Below, piece after piece: positions 17,210 through 26,778 of a DNA stretch of 64,000 nucleotides. This DNA comes from Beijerinckiaceae bacterium. GTDB taxonomy: Bacteria; Pseudomonadota; Alphaproteobacteria; Rhizobiales; Beijerinckiaceae. The notes under the pieces were generated by a model, which saw only the letters and a program-made list of their open reading frames with translations, made no database searches and was not told where the DNA came from. The DNA lies in contig CANJVX010000002.1 in the NCBI GenBank assembly GCA_947478405.1, positions 1 through 64,000 on the forward strand, in the 5' to 3' direction. The translations under genes were made by a program, and so were the position numbers. Numbering within the stretch: the first letter of the stretch is position 1; the number at the start of each line of letters is the position of its first letter.

Positions 17210-18061
17210 CTATCTTCCATCATCTGCTTCGCGGATCACTTGCGGCTCACGCGCTTTTGCGGCAGCTTCTGCAAACGGCAAAGATTCATCCCAGTCTTTG
17301 CCCACAAAACGCTGGCCCGTGATATGCGCCGCCTCATCAGATGCAAGCCATAAAACAGGCGGCACGATAATCTCCGGCTCCAGCACCACGCGTCCTGTTT
17401 TCTGCGCTGATTGACGGCCCATGTCGGACAGAAAATCTGTATTGGTCGCACCACCGGGCAAAACGGTGTTCACAGTTACGCCTGTGCCCTCAAGATCTTT
17501 CGACCAGATCAAAGTTTCGGCTTCAATCGCCACCTTGCTCACACCATAGGGCGAGTTGTTGCGCCGCTGCATCGTGTTCAGCGAGGTCGTGACATTGATG
17601 ATGCGCCCCTTATTACCAGCCTTGATGAGGTGAGGGGCTGCATAATGCGACATAAAAAATGTGCCCACCACATTGGTGAGAATAATCTCGCGCCAGACCA
17701 TCGGATCGGCCTCATAAAACTTCAGCGATTTGGTGCGCGGGGAACGCTCCAGATGCACAGGCCCCTTGCCCGCATTGTTGACAAGAATGTCGAGCGAACC
17801 AAACAGACGCACAGCCTCGTTGACCGTGCGTTCGCAATCGGCCGGATTGGTAATGTCGCAAGGCACGCCGAGCACGCGTCCGCAGCCCGGCTGGCCCGCC
17901 ACCTCGCGCGTTGCCATGCCCGTCGTGCCGCCATCCACATCGGCATAGAGAACATGCGCGCCCGCACGTGTGAGCGCATGAGCGATCGCCTTGCCGATGC
18001 CGCGTGCAGCACCTGTCACAATGGCCACGCGCCCTTCAAGCCGCAGATCGCTGGTTGGCAT
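17210..18061 (-). CDS. Short-chain dehydrogenase/reductase (SDR)
   Basis: A NAD(P)-dependent oxidoreductase, 283 residues from ATG 18061, chosen because a GGAAAGGAAG ribosome site precedes it and the protein then starts MPTSDLRLEGRVAIVTGAARGIG. The cofactor motif TGAARGIG, the NNAG motif, the catalytic serine region NVTTSLNT, and the pair Y-x-x-x-K (YGVSK) are all present. The substrate is unknown. It is not obviously part of an operon, since its neighbours are on the other strand. Confidence 0.88.
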   Translation of the reverse strand: MPTSDLRLEGRVAIVTGAARGIGKAIAHALTRAGAHVLYADVDGGTTGMATREVAGQPGCGRVLGVPCDITNPADCERTVNEAVRLFGSLDILVNNAGKGPVHLERSPRTKSLKFYEADPMVWREIILTNVVGTFFMSHYAAPHLIKAGNKGRIINVTTSLNTMQRRNNSPYGVSKVAIEAETLIWSKDLEGTGVTVNTVLPGGATNTDFLSDMGRQSAQKTGRVVLEPEIIVPPVLWLASDEAAHITGQRFVGKDWDESLPFAEAAAKAREPQVIREADDGR

Positions 18062-18191
18062 GGTTTCTTCCTTTCCTGAATTTCGGGAGAACATAGCGGG
18101 CATGACGCCGCACCGAAACACCCTCCGCTCAAGGGGGAAGGGAAACGGGCACCACCCCATTGACTCACCAGCTGAAAAGGAGTTTTGATAA

Positions 18192-18206
18192 GAACAAATC
18201 ATGAAC
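18192..18206 (+). promoter_or_regulatory. LexA box (alphaproteobacterial type) at imuA
   Basis: GAAC-N7-GAAC (GAACAAATCATGAAC), the direct-repeat SOS box of alphaproteobacteria. It overlaps the ATG at 18201, which argues that translation starts at the next ATG (18222) or that LexA sits directly over the start region. Confidence 0.8.
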
Positions 18207-19058
18207 AAAGGCTTATCACCGATGTCGGGCAACGGCAGTGCGGACAGGATCCGTTTTCTCCGCGAGAGGATTGCGGGGCTGGAACGAGCAGGTGGGGCCG
18301 CTGGGCCCGCGCCTCTGCGCCACCATGCCTTCGGACGAGAGGGGGCGGCTTGTGCGCTCGACCGGGCTTTGGGCGGGCTCGTCTCCGGCGCGCTTTATGA
18401 GGCCGCCCCCGCCCGCATGGGCGACAATGCGGCCGCCACAGGCTTTGCACTGGCGCTCGCCAGCCGCCTGGCCGCCTGCGATGAGGCGCCGGTCATTTTC
18501 ATCAGCGACGAATTTTCCACCCGCGAGACCGGCGCGCCCTATGGGCCGGGACTGGCCGCCCATGGGCTCGATCTCTCGCGCCTTCTTTTTGTGCGCAGCA
18601 TGGGTGCGCAGGATCTGCTTTGGGCGCTGGAGGAAAGTCTGCGCGCGGGTGCGGCAGCTTGTGTGGTTGCTGATCTGGGTTCGGCCGCACGTGGCTTTGA
18701 TCTGGTGGCGGCGCGACGCATCACGCTCGCGGCGCGCATGAGTGGCACGAGCGCTGTGCTTATTCACCCGCCGGCCTCTTTCAATAAGCCTATGGCGCAA
18801 AATGGTGCGCGCATGCGCTTTGAAATTCGCAATGCGCGCTCCGCTGAGCCGCATGCCTGTCTGCGCCCTGTGCCGGGGCCCGCACATATCTCCATCCGCT
18901 TTGCCAAATCCGTCATGGAAGCCGGACAGATGCGCGGCATCGATACGGATATTTTCCGCACCCTGATCTGGGATCACCAATATGGCTTCTTCCGCGACGC
19001 TCTATCTCTCGCTGCATCTGCCGCTGCTCGCTCTGGAGCGGACCGGAATTTCGCCTGA
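18201..19058 (+). CDS. imuA: SOS mutagenesis protein ImuA
   Basis: RecA-like protein of the damage-inducible mutasome with ImuB and DnaE2, acting in translesion synthesis. 285 residues from ATG 18201, or 278 from ATG 18222; the second start is favoured because the LexA operator covers the first ATG. The N-terminal LRERIAGLE and the GALYEAAP...GFALALA segments match ImuA proteins. Its 3' end overlaps imuB by 77 bp, so the cassette is tightly coupled. Confidence 0.9.
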   Translation: MNKGLSPMSGNGSADRIRFLRERIAGLERAGGAAGPAPLRHHAFGREGAACALDRALGGLVSGALYEAAPARMGDNAAATGFALALASRLAACDEAPVIFISDEFSTRETGAPYGPGLAAHGLDLSRLLFVRSMGAQDLLWALEESLRAGAAACVVADLGSAARGFDLVAARRITLAARMSGTSAVLIHPPASFNKPMAQNGARMRFEIRNARSAEPHACLRPVPGPAHISIRFAKSVMEAGQMRGIDTDIFRTLIWDHQYGFFRDALSLAASAAARSGADRNFA

Positions 19059-20550
19059 ATTTTCCCGACCCCGCGCTGCAATTGTGAAAGAGAAAGGCGC
19101 CCAGCGCCTGTTCTGCATCGATCCGCTGGCGCAGCGCATGGGGCTGATGACCGGCCAGTCGCTCACCGATGCGCGCGCCATCGTGCCCGATCTGCAAGCC
19201 ATCGATCATGATCCCCAAGCCTATCGAAAAAGACTTATCGCGATTGCTGATTGGTGCCGCCGGTTCACGCCGCTCGCCGCACTCGATGCGCCCGATGGCG
19301 TGATGCTCGACATTACCGGCGTGACGCATCTCTTCGGCGGGATTTCTGCCTTGATGCGCGACATGGAAACACGGCTCGCCCGCCAAGGCATCACCAGCAT
19401 CACGGCTGTTGCTGCCACGCCTGAAGCTGCTTGGGCGCTGGCGCGTTTTGGTAAAACGCGCATCGCACCGGATGAGGCAAAAGCTTTGCAACGTATCCTC
19501 TCACCGCTGCCAGCCGCGGCATTGAGGCTGGATGACAGTACATGCGCCGCGTTGGCGCGGGCGGGTTTGAAACAGATTGGTGATATTCACATGCGCCCGC
19601 GCGCACCTATTGCAGCACGCTTTGGCGATGGTATTTTCATCCGCCTTGATGGCCTGCTGGGGCTGGCAAAAAATCCCATCTCGCCGCGTTTTGAAGCGCC
19701 CAGCTATATGGCTGAGCGTCGCTTTGCTGAGGGCATCGCCACGCGCGCGCAGATTGAGGAGACGATAGCAGCTCTGGCCGTTGATCTGTGCGCGATGCTG
19801 GAGCGCCACGGCGAAGGCGCGCGGGAATTCTGCGCCACTCTTTTTCGCGTCGATGGCGCGGTGCGCCATATTCATGCCGGCACTAGCCGTCCTGTGCGCG
19901 ATGTGAAAAGCATCAGCCGGCTGTTTCACGAACGGTTGGAAGCAGCCGGCAAAACCCGCGACGAAGACCCGCTCGACATGGGCTATGGTTTTGACATCAT
20001 CCGCTTGGCCGTCACCGCAGCCGATGCGCTGAATCCAACCCAAAATGTTTTGAAACAGACGGACACACATGCGCGCGCGCAAGAAGAACGCGCCGCGCGC
20101 ATGGCAGATCTGGTAGATCGACTGGGCGCGCGGCTGGGCCAAAGCCGCGTGCTGCATTTTCACGAAGGCGACGATCATTGGCCTGAACATGCCGTCATCA
20201 TGCGCCCTGCTGCCCAAGCGCCGCCGAAAGCTTTTGCTATGGGCGAAAGCTTTGCGGCCGAGAGACCTTTGCGCCTGTTTGAACGGCCCGAACCCGTGGA
20301 AGCCATTGCCTCCGTGCCCGATGGGCCACCCATCCGTTTTCGCTGGCGTCGCCTCATGCATGAAGTGAATGCCGTGGAGGGCCCGGAGCGCATTTCACCC
20401 CATTGGTGGCGACAAGAAGCCCAAGCCCTCACCCGCGATTATTTCCGCATCGAAGATACCAATGGCACCCGCTTCTGGCTGTTTCGCGAAGGGCTTTACG
20501 CCAGCGAGACAGCGCGCCCACGCTGGTATGTGCACGGATTATTTGCGTGA
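18982..20550 (+). CDS. imuB: DNA polymerase Y-family protein ImuB
   Basis: Y-family polymerase-like scaffold (522 residues) that links ImuA, DnaE2 and the beta clamp. The N-terminus YLSLHLPLLALER replaces the catalytic FxxxDAFFAS-type block of active Pol IV/V, and the palm motif reads LDITGVTHLFGG, so it is probably catalytically inactive, as known for ImuB. A palindromic repeat of about 90 bp separates it from dnaE2. Confidence 0.93.
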   Translation: MASSATLYLSLHLPLLALERTGISPEFSRPRAAIVKEKGAQRLFCIDPLAQRMGLMTGQSLTDARAIVPDLQAIDHDPQAYRKRLIAIADWCRRFTPLAALDAPDGVMLDITGVTHLFGGISALMRDMETRLARQGITSITAVAATPEAAWALARFGKTRIAPDEAKALQRILSPLPAAALRLDDSTCAALARAGLKQIGDIHMRPRAPIAARFGDGIFIRLDGLLGLAKNPISPRFEAPSYMAERRFAEGIATRAQIEETIAALAVDLCAMLERHGEGAREFCATLFRVDGAVRHIHAGTSRPVRDVKSISRLFHERLEAAGKTRDEDPLDMGYGFDIIRLAVTAADALNPTQNVLKQTDTHARAQEERAARMADLVDRLGARLGQSRVLHFHEGDDHWPEHAVIMRPAAQAPPKAFAMGESFAAERPLRLFERPEPVEAIASVPDGPPIRFRWRRLMHEVNAVEGPERISPHWWRQEAQALTRDYFRIEDTNGTRFWLFREGLYASETARPRWYVHGLFA

Positions 20551-20560
20551 TGAATTTCGA

Positions 20561-20653
20561 CCGTCATTGCGAGCATAAGCGAAGCAATCCAGATCGATTC
20601 ACGCGCGGGCTGATGGATTGCCGCGTCGGCCTGCGGCCTCCTCGCAATGACGG
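20561..20653. repeat. Two-armed palindromic repeat (REP/BIME-like)
   Basis: ccgtcattgcgagcataagcgaagcaatccag ... tggattgccgcgtcggcctgcggcctcctcgcaatgacgg. It sits between imuB and dnaE2 inside the SOS operon. Confidence 0.75.
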
Positions 20654-20665
20654 CGAGAGAGTGCC

Positions 20666-23600
20666 ATGACCTATTGTGAACTCGCCGTCACAACCAATTT
20701 CTCCTTCCTGCGCGGGGCTTCGCATCCTGAAGAAATGGTGGGGCGTGCGGCAGAGCTGGGGCTGTCTGGCATTGGTATTGCCGATCGCAATTCACTCGCT
20801 GGCGTGGTGCGCGCCCATGTCTTTGCGCGCGAGAACAAAGATAAAATCGGTGCGCTGCGCCTGGCCATCGGAACGCGCCTCGTCTTTGCTGACGGCACGC
20901 CCGATCTTCTCGCATATCCGCAAGATCGCGCGGCTTATGGGCGGCTCTCGCGGCTTCTCACGCGCGGCAATCTGCGCGGCTCCAAGGGTCATTGCATCCT
21001 CCATCTCGATGATCTCGCCGATCATGCCGAGGGCCTGCAATTTGCCCTCATGCCCGGCCCCTGCCCTGACGACACCGTCACGCAGCTGAAAGAGATCGTT
21101 CCCAAGCGCCTTTGGATAGCTGCCCACATGACCTATGGGCGGGCCATGCGCCGCGATCTCATCGCGCGCTTTGATTTTGCCGCGCGCCATCGCCTGCCAC
21201 TCATCGCCACCAATGATGTGCATATGCATGATGTGGCGCGCCGCCCGCTAGCCGACATTCTCGCCTGCACACGCGAAGGCGTGACCATTGACACAGCCGG
21301 GCGACGCCTTGCCGCCAATGCCGAGCGCCATTTGAAAACACCACGCGAAATGGCACGCATTTTCCGTGAGGCGCCAGAGGCGATCATCGAGACGCGACGC
21401 TTTCTCGACGGGCTGCATTTTTCACTCGACGAACTGGCCTATGAATATCCCGATGAATTGCGCGAAGGCTTTGCCAATGAGCAAGAAGCACTGACACATT
21501 TTGCCTGGGAAGGCGCGCGCTTTCGCTATCCCGATGGTGTGCCAGACAGAATAGCGCAGACCATCCGCTATGAACTGAATCTTGTCGCACAAATGCGCTA
21601 TGCCGCTTATTTTTTGACCGTCCATGACATTGTGCGCTTCGCGCGTGGGCGCGGGATTCTGTGTCAGGGGCGCGGCTCGGCGGCCAATTCCACCATTTGT
21701 TTTTGTCTAGGCATTACCGAGGTTGATCCGACCAAACATGATCTGCTCTTCGAGCGCTTCATCTCGCCCGAGCGCAAAGAGCCGCCCGATATCGATGTCG
21801 ATTTCGAGCACGAGCGGCGCGAAGAAGTCATGCAATATATTTATACCCGCTATGGCCGTTTGCATGCGGGCCTGACTGCAACAGTCATTTCCTATCGCGC
21901 GCGCTCGGCCATTCGCGATGTCGCCAAAGCCTTCGGCTTTTCGGAAGATGTCATCACGGCGCTGACGGGCACGATCTGGGGTTGGTGGTCAGGCGACGTG
22001 GACGAGCAAGAGGTGCGGCGCATCGGCTTTGATCCTGATGAGCCGCGCCTGCGTCAGGCTCTGAAACTCGCCGATGAGCTCACCGGCTTTCCTCGCCACC
22101 TCTCGCAGCATACCGGTGGCTTTGTCATCACGCGCGCGCGGCTTGATGAAGTCGTGCCTGTCGCCCATGCTGCCATGGAAGATCGCACGACGATTGAATG
22201 GGACAAGGATGATCTCGATTCACTGGGCATTTTGAAGATCGATGTTTTGGCGCTGGGCATGCTGTCGTGCCTGCGCAAAGGCTTTGATCTGCTGCGAGAT
22301 CATTATGGTCAGGAACTCACACTGGCCACGATCCCCTCTGAAGAGCCCTGCGTTTATGACATGATTTCGCGCGCCGATACGATTGGTGTGTTCCAGATTG
22401 AGAGCCGCGCGCAAATGTCCATGCTGCCGCGCCTCAAGCCGCGGGCCTTTTACGATCTCGTCATTGAAGTCGCTATTGTGCGCCCCGGCCCCATTCAAGG
22501 CGATATGGTGCATCCCTATTTGCGTCGCCGTCAGGGATTGGAGAAAGTCTCTTATCCCTCGAAAGAACTCGAAGCCGTGCTGGGCAAAACGCTCGGCGTG
22601 CCGCTGTTTCAAGAACAGGCGATGAAGATTGCCATTGTCGCAGCCGGCTTCACGCCCTCAGAGGCCGATCAATTGCGCCGCGCCATGGCGACCTTCAAAA
22701 AGGTCGGCACGATTGGCACCTTCCGCACCAAAATGGTCGAGGGCATGGCCGCACGCGGCTATCAGCGCGCATTTGCCGAAGCCTGTTTCCGCCAGATCGA
22801 GGGTTTTGGCACCTATGGCTTTCCTGAAAGCCACGCCGCCTCTTTTGCCCTGCTCGTCTATGCGTCTGCCTGGATGAAATGCCGCTATCCGGATGTCTTT
22901 GCCTGTGCGCTTTTGAATTCGCAGCCCATGGGCTTTTATGCACCCGCCCAAATTATCCGCGATGCGCGTGAACATGGTGTTGAAATGCGTGAAGTAGACA
23001 TCAACCATTCGCATTGGGACAATACACTTGAGGCCGAAGAGACGCGCATAACGCAGCTCAATTCCAGACATGAAAGCCAGCGCGCGCATCTGCGTGGCAC
23101 GCATGCCATCCGCATCGGATTGCGGCAGGTGAAAGGCCTGCGCGAAGCTGACATGCATGCGCTCGTCGACAAGCGCGGGCGTGGCTATGACAGCGTACGC
23201 GATCTGTGGCTGCGCACCGACCTTTCGCCATCCGTGCTCGAACATCTGGCCCAGGCCGATGCCTTCCGCTCCATAGGCCTCGACCGGCGCGATGCGATCT
23301 GGGCGGTGCGCGGCTTGAACCGCGCGGGCGACAAGGATGATCTGCCACTCTTTGCCGCCGCGCGCGCCCACGAGATCGAGCCTGATGCGCATCTGCCACC
23401 CATGCCGCCGGGCGAACATGTGGTGGAAGATTATCGCCACCTCTCCTTGTCGCTGAAGGCGCATCCCGTGTCTTTCCTGCGCCATGAACTCGATCGGCGC
23501 CGCATTTTGCGCGCGGCCGATCTCGAACATGTGCCAATGCCCAACAGCCAAACGCGCCTCCCCTCGTGGAAATTGCCGCTGGTCACGGTCGCTGGCCTTG

Positions 23601-24007
23601 TGCTGGTGCGCCAGCGTCCAGGCACGGCAAAAGGTGTTCTCTTCATGACACTGGAAGATGAAACGGGTGTCGCCAATGCGATTATCTGGCCGAAAATTTT
23701 CGAGGCGCAGCGCGCCATTGTTATCGGCGCGCGCTTTGTGGCGATCAGAGGCCATGTGCAGAATGAGGCGGGCGTGATTCATGTCATCGCCGAACATTGC
23801 GAAGATCTGACGCCCATGCTGGCTTTGCTGTCACGCCAGGGCGCCGATATTTCCAGCCTCGCGCGGGCCGATGAAGTGCGCCGTCCGCAATCTCGTGAGA
23901 AGAGCAAGCCCGCACCCCATCTCGACCTGCCTGAGGCGCCCCTTGCGCTGGATGAAAATCTCATCATCACCCGCCAAGTCTTGCCGCGCGGACGCAATTT
24001 CCATTAG
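20666..24007 (+). CDS. dnaE2: Error-prone DNA polymerase DnaE2
   Basis: C-family DNA polymerase of 1113 residues, the synthetic subunit of the SOS mutasome. Order: PHP domain (about 1-270; TNFSFLRGASHPEEMV start, IADRNSLAGVVRA), palm with the catalytic acid motif PPDIDVDFEHER (about residues 372-383) and GRGSAANS (about 335-342), fingers, tandem helix-hairpin-helix region, and a C-terminal OB fold (LVTVAGLVLVRQRPG). The length equals other DnaE2 proteins and no frameshift is seen. It is probably co-transcribed with imuAB under LexA. Confidence 0.95.
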   Translation: MTYCELAVTTNFSFLRGASHPEEMVGRAAELGLSGIGIADRNSLAGVVRAHVFARENKDKIGALRLAIGTRLVFADGTPDLLAYPQDRAAYGRLSRLLTRGNLRGSKGHCILHLDDLADHAEGLQFALMPGPCPDDTVTQLKEIVPKRLWIAAHMTYGRAMRRDLIARFDFAARHRLPLIATNDVHMHDVARRPLADILACTREGVTIDTAGRRLAANAERHLKTPREMARIFREAPEAIIETRRFLDGLHFSLDELAYEYPDELREGFANEQEALTHFAWEGARFRYPDGVPDRIAQTIRYELNLVAQMRYAAYFLTVHDIVRFARGRGILCQGRGSAANSTICFCLGITEVDPTKHDLLFERFISPERKEPPDIDVDFEHERREEVMQYIYTRYGRLHAGLTATVISYRARSAIRDVAKAFGFSEDVITALTGTIWGWWSGDVDEQEVRRIGFDPDEPRLRQALKLADELTGFPRHLSQHTGGFVITRARLDEVVPVAHAAMEDRTTIEWDKDDLDSLGILKIDVLALGMLSCLRKGFDLLRDHYGQELTLATIPSEEPCVYDMISRADTIGVFQIESRAQMSMLPRLKPRAFYDLVIEVAIVRPGPIQGDMVHPYLRRRQGLEKVSYPSKELEAVLGKTLGVPLFQEQAMKIAIVAAGFTPSEADQLRRAMATFKKVGTIGTFRTKMVEGMAARGYQRAFAEACFRQIEGFGTYGFPESHAASFALLVYASAWMKCRYPDVFACALLNSQPMGFYAPAQIIRDAREHGVEMREVDINHSHWDNTLEAEETRITQLNSRHESQRAHLRGTHAIRIGLRQVKGLREADMHALVDKRGRGYDSVRDLWLRTDLSPSVLEHLAQADAFRSIGLDRRDAIWAVRGLNRAGDKDDLPLFAAARAHEIEPDAHLPPMPPGEHVVEDYRHLSLSLKAHPVSFLRHELDRRRILRAADLEHVPMPNSQTRLPSWKLPLVTVAGLVLVRQRPGTAKGVLFMTLEDETGVANAIIWPKIFEAQRAIVIGARFVAIRGHVQNEAGVIHVIAEHCEDLTPMLALLSRQGADISSLARADEVRRPQSREKSKPAPHLDLPEAPLALDENLIITRQVLPRGRNFH

Positions 24008-24033
24008 TGCGCATTCGTGACTATGATTGGCCC

Positions 24034-24942
24034 ATGAGTGCACCTGACATTCCCTTCAATAAAGAGCCGCCCGGCCCTGCTGGCGAAGCTGCGCGCCTAT
24101 CACCCTTGGTGCGCCGCGTGCTTGCGCCCAACAAGGGGCCTTTCACCTTCACGGGCACCTGCAGCTATCTTGTGGGCGAAGGCAAAGTCGCGGTGATCGA
24201 TCCGGGCCCAGACGATGGCGGCCATATCGAGGCTTTGCTCGCGGCCACCAAAGGCGAGCGGGTTGCGGCCATTCTCGTCACCCATACACATCGCGATCAT
24301 TCGCCCGGCGCGCGGCTTTTGCAGGCGCGCACAGGTGCACCGATCATTGGCTGCGCCACACATCATCCTAATCCCGATCCGCCATCGGGCCGTCTTGATG
24401 CAAGCCATGATCTCGATCATGCGCCTGATCAAATGCTGCAAGATGGCGACAAATTTCATGGCGATGGATTCACACTGGAAGCCATTGCAACACCGGGACA
24501 CGCCTCCAACCATCTCGCCTTTTCTTTGCCCGAAGAGAACGGGCTCTTTTCAGGCGATCATGTGATGGCTTGGTCGACGAGCATTGTCGCACCGCCCGAT
24601 GGCAAGATGACGGATTATATGGCCTCGCTCGACAAACTCGCCTCGCGCAGCGAGAGCATCTATTGGCCAGGTCATGGCCATGCCCTCACCGAGCCGCAGC
24701 GCTTTGTGCGCCTGCTTGCCATGCATCGCCGCCAGCGCGAGGCTGCCATATTGGAACGGCTCGCCCAGGGTGATCGGTCCATCCCCGAGATTGTGCGCGT
24801 GATCTACAAGGGTGTGGATGAGCGCTTGCATCGTGCAGCAGGCCTGTCGGTGCTGGCCCATCTGGAAGATCTGGTGGAGCGCGGGATGGTGGTGTCGGAT
24901 GCCGGCGCGGCAACCGAGGTGGCGGGCTTTTCATTGCGCTAG
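24034..24942 (+). CDS. Metallo-beta-lactamase fold hydrolase with C-terminal winged helix
   Basis: A LACTB2-type MBL hydrolase. The zinc motif HTHRDHSPG is followed by GHASNHLAF and GDHVMAWS metal residues and the late YWPGHG histidine; the last ~70 residues form a small helical/winged domain (BLACT_WH type). ATG 24034 gives the sensible start, although a GTG at 24007 overlaps the dnaE2 stop and would couple the two. Family members act on RNA or on small ester/thioester substrates; the substrate here is unknown. Confidence 0.85.
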   Translation: MSAPDIPFNKEPPGPAGEAARLSPLVRRVLAPNKGPFTFTGTCSYLVGEGKVAVIDPGPDDGGHIEALLAATKGERVAAILVTHTHRDHSPGARLLQARTGAPIIGCATHHPNPDPPSGRLDASHDLDHAPDQMLQDGDKFHGDGFTLEAIATPGHASNHLAFSLPEENGLFSGDHVMAWSTSIVAPPDGKMTDYMASLDKLASRSESIYWPGHGHALTEPQRFVRLLAMHRRQREAAILERLAQGDRSIPEIVRVIYKGVDERLHRAAGLSVLAHLEDLVERGMVVSDAGAATEVAGFSLR

Positions 24943-25018
24943 CACCCACGAGACGAAGCGCCTGCTTGCCACCGGCCCTTGCGCAGGACTAATTTGATGG
25001 CAGGACAAAGCGGAGGAC

Positions 25019-25483
25019 ATGATGGCGCATGAAGCCGATGCAGTGCGCGTCTGGTTCCGTCTGCTGCGCTTGCAGACGCGGATCAATCTCGCCATCACCC
25101 AGCGCGTGCGCGAGCTTGGCCTGTCTGTGCCCCAATGCGACGTGCTCACCACACTGACCGAGCGCGAAGGCATCAGCCAGCAAGATTTGGCCGCGCGCCT
25201 CTATGTCACCAAGGGCAATATTTCAGGTCTGGTTGACCGGCTGGAAGCCGCCCAACTTGTCGAGCGCCGCTCGATTGAAGGGGATCGCCGCTCTCATGCG
25301 ATCTATCTCACCGCGCAAGGCCGCACACTGGCTGAAAAAGGTATCGAGGTGCAGCGAAGCTTCGTGCTCGACACGCTGGGGCGCATGTCGGCGGACGATC
25401 TGGCCAAGTTTGAAAACCTGCTGGTGATGACGCGCGATCACGTGCGCGAAGGCGCCCAGACGAATTTCTCAGCTGCGCGCTGA
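25019..25483 (+). CDS. MarR family transcriptional regulator
   Basis: A 154-residue winged-helix repressor. The HTH is ISQQDLAARLYVTKGNISGLVDRLE (about residues 45-70) followed by the wing D-R-R-S (EGDRRSHAIYLT). ATG 25019 follows a gcggagg ribosome site. It overlaps the HAD gene tail-to-tail by 15 bp. Its targets are not visible, though the metallohydrolase gene just upstream is on the same strand. Confidence 0.88.
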   Translation: MMAHEADAVRVWFRLLRLQTRINLAITQRVRELGLSVPQCDVLTTLTEREGISQQDLAARLYVTKGNISGLVDRLEAAQLVERRSIEGDRRSHAIYLTAQGRTLAEKGIEVQRSFVLDTLGRMSADDLAKFENLLVMTRDHVREGAQTNFSAAR

Positions 25484-26197
25484 GTGGCGTTGCGCCCGAT
25501 GCCCACGAATGAAATCGGGCACATCATGCGCACAATCGAGAACATGATCGGCTTCCAGCGCCAAATCTTCTGACAAAGCAGGGCCCGTGAGAACGGCAAT
25601 CGCCACAGCGCCTGCCGCACGTGCCGCCCGCAGATCTGCCAGCGTGTCACCCACAACTGCAATGCGCTCGGGAGCGATGTTGAAGCTCGCCGCAAAGGCC
25701 GTGATCATGCCGGGTGCCGGTTTGGCGCCAAAGCCTGAATCCTGTCCCGCCAAAAAATCAAGATCTTCGGCAATGCCCAGAAGTCCCGCCTGCAGGCGCA
25801 CCGACTTTTCGGAATCATTGGAGACAATGCCAAGCTTCAAGCCCATGCCGCCCAGTTCAGCAAACAGCGCGGGAAGATCACCAATGGGGGTGAGTGTTTC
25901 CAGCGCGATGATGCGAAAGAGCCCACCGATCTCCTCATAAAGGCGATCCAGATCACGCCGCCCCAAAGCCTCCGCCCAGAGCGGACCGTAATCGGCCAGC
26001 GACCCCGACAGGCAGGGCGAATGGGGGCGAAAGCTTTTATCGCGCGCGTTGAAGCCGCTGACATCGGCCAGACGGCGGAAAGCAGCGGTGTCGCCTGCGG
26101 CCAAAGTCAGCATCACTTCATGCGCGGCTGCACCCCAGGTGCGGTCGAAATCGACCAGCGTCCCGTCTTTGTCAAAGAGAATGGCATCAAAAGACAT
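25469..26197 (-). CDS. HAD family hydrolase (phosphoglycolate phosphatase-like)
   Basis: A cytoplasmic phosphatase of the haloacid dehalogenase superfamily, 242 residues from ATG 26197 (MSFDAILFDKDGTLVDFD; the upstream extension is unlikely). Motif I is DKDGT, motif II is IVSNDSEK, then a lysine-containing GFGAKPAPG and motif III GDTLADLRAARAAGA. The cap domain lies between motifs I and II. It resembles Gph, but the exact substrate cannot be assigned. Confidence 0.85.
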   Translation of the reverse strand: MSFDAILFDKDGTLVDFDRTWGAAAHEVMLTLAAGDTAAFRRLADVSGFNARDKSFRPHSPCLSGSLADYGPLWAEALGRRDLDRLYEEIGGLFRIIALETLTPIGDLPALFAELGGMGLKLGIVSNDSEKSVRLQAGLLGIAEDLDFLAGQDSGFGAKPAPGMITAFAASFNIAPERIAVVGDTLADLRAARAAGAVAIAVLTGPALSEDLALEADHVLDCAHDVPDFIRGHRAQRHSARS

Positions 26198-26578
26198 GGC
26201 CGGACGCATCCCGGAGGGGCTCACGCAAAGTCATTTTGCGCATGACACAGCTTATGCCCGATGAGGAATGAAAAGAAGCCTAAGCACTGGCCAGAAAGGG
26301 CAGCAGGGCCCAGAGCGACCGTCATGGCGAGTGTCAGCGCAGCAAGGCCAGTCCTGAAAGACCGCGACCCGCGCCACCTCTCCCGTCCTTGCGAGCGCAG
26401 CGAAGCAATCCAGGGGCCTCACGTGCAGCTTCTGGATTGCTTCGCCTTCGGCTCGCAATGACGGCCCTGAAAGAGCAAGCGTCAGCGAAACTACGGTGGA
26501 AAACTGGCTTCAGTTAATCCAGCCTTAACCCCGATGCGCGACGATGCGTCAGTCGGTTACGCGCGTTGAGTATTTGCC
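26198..26578. other. Intergenic region, 381 bp
   Basis: It holds a copy of the palindromic repeat (26383-26465) and a decayed upstream fragment with cgtcatggcgag at 26321-26332. The remaining A/T-richer part just before 26579 probably carries the promoter of the small gene, but I see no convincing -35/-10 pair. No RNA gene is recognised. Confidence 0.5.
26383..26465. repeat. Two-armed palindromic repeat (REP/BIME-like)
   Basis: ccgtccttgcgagcgcagcgaagcaatccag - cacgtg - ctggattgcttcgccttcggctcgcaatgacgg. One of the best preserved copies, with both arms and the central cacgtg. Confidence 0.8.
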
Positions 26579-26773
26579 ATGTCCGAAATTGAAATTTCCA
26601 AACCCGTGCCACACGCCACAGAAGACGCACGCGCCCTGCTGGCGCGGCTCTACCACGAGATTGGCACATCAGCTGTGGCCGCCGCTTTGCAGATGTGCGA
26701 AGCGCCCGAGGCCAACCTGAAGGCTGCGCCTGATCTGGCCGTGGCCCTCCGCGGCGATGATATCGCCGCGTAA
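26579..26773 (+). CDS. Small conserved-looking protein, unknown function
   Basis: A 64-residue acidic, helical protein (MSEIEISKPVPHATEDARALLARLYHEIG...). No signal peptide, membrane segment or metal motif. The codon pattern matches its neighbours and the start follows a plausible spacing. The stop is 5 bp from the converging L,D-transpeptidase stop. No family recognised. Confidence 0.55.
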   Translation: MSEIEISKPVPHATEDARALLARLYHEIGTSAVAAALQMCEAPEANLKAAPDLAVALRGDDIAA

Positions 26774-26778
26774 AGCAC

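Noticed and set aside
22658-23797. 379-codon open frame on the minus strand
   Set aside because: Lies wholly inside dnaE2 antisense; no family-like features.
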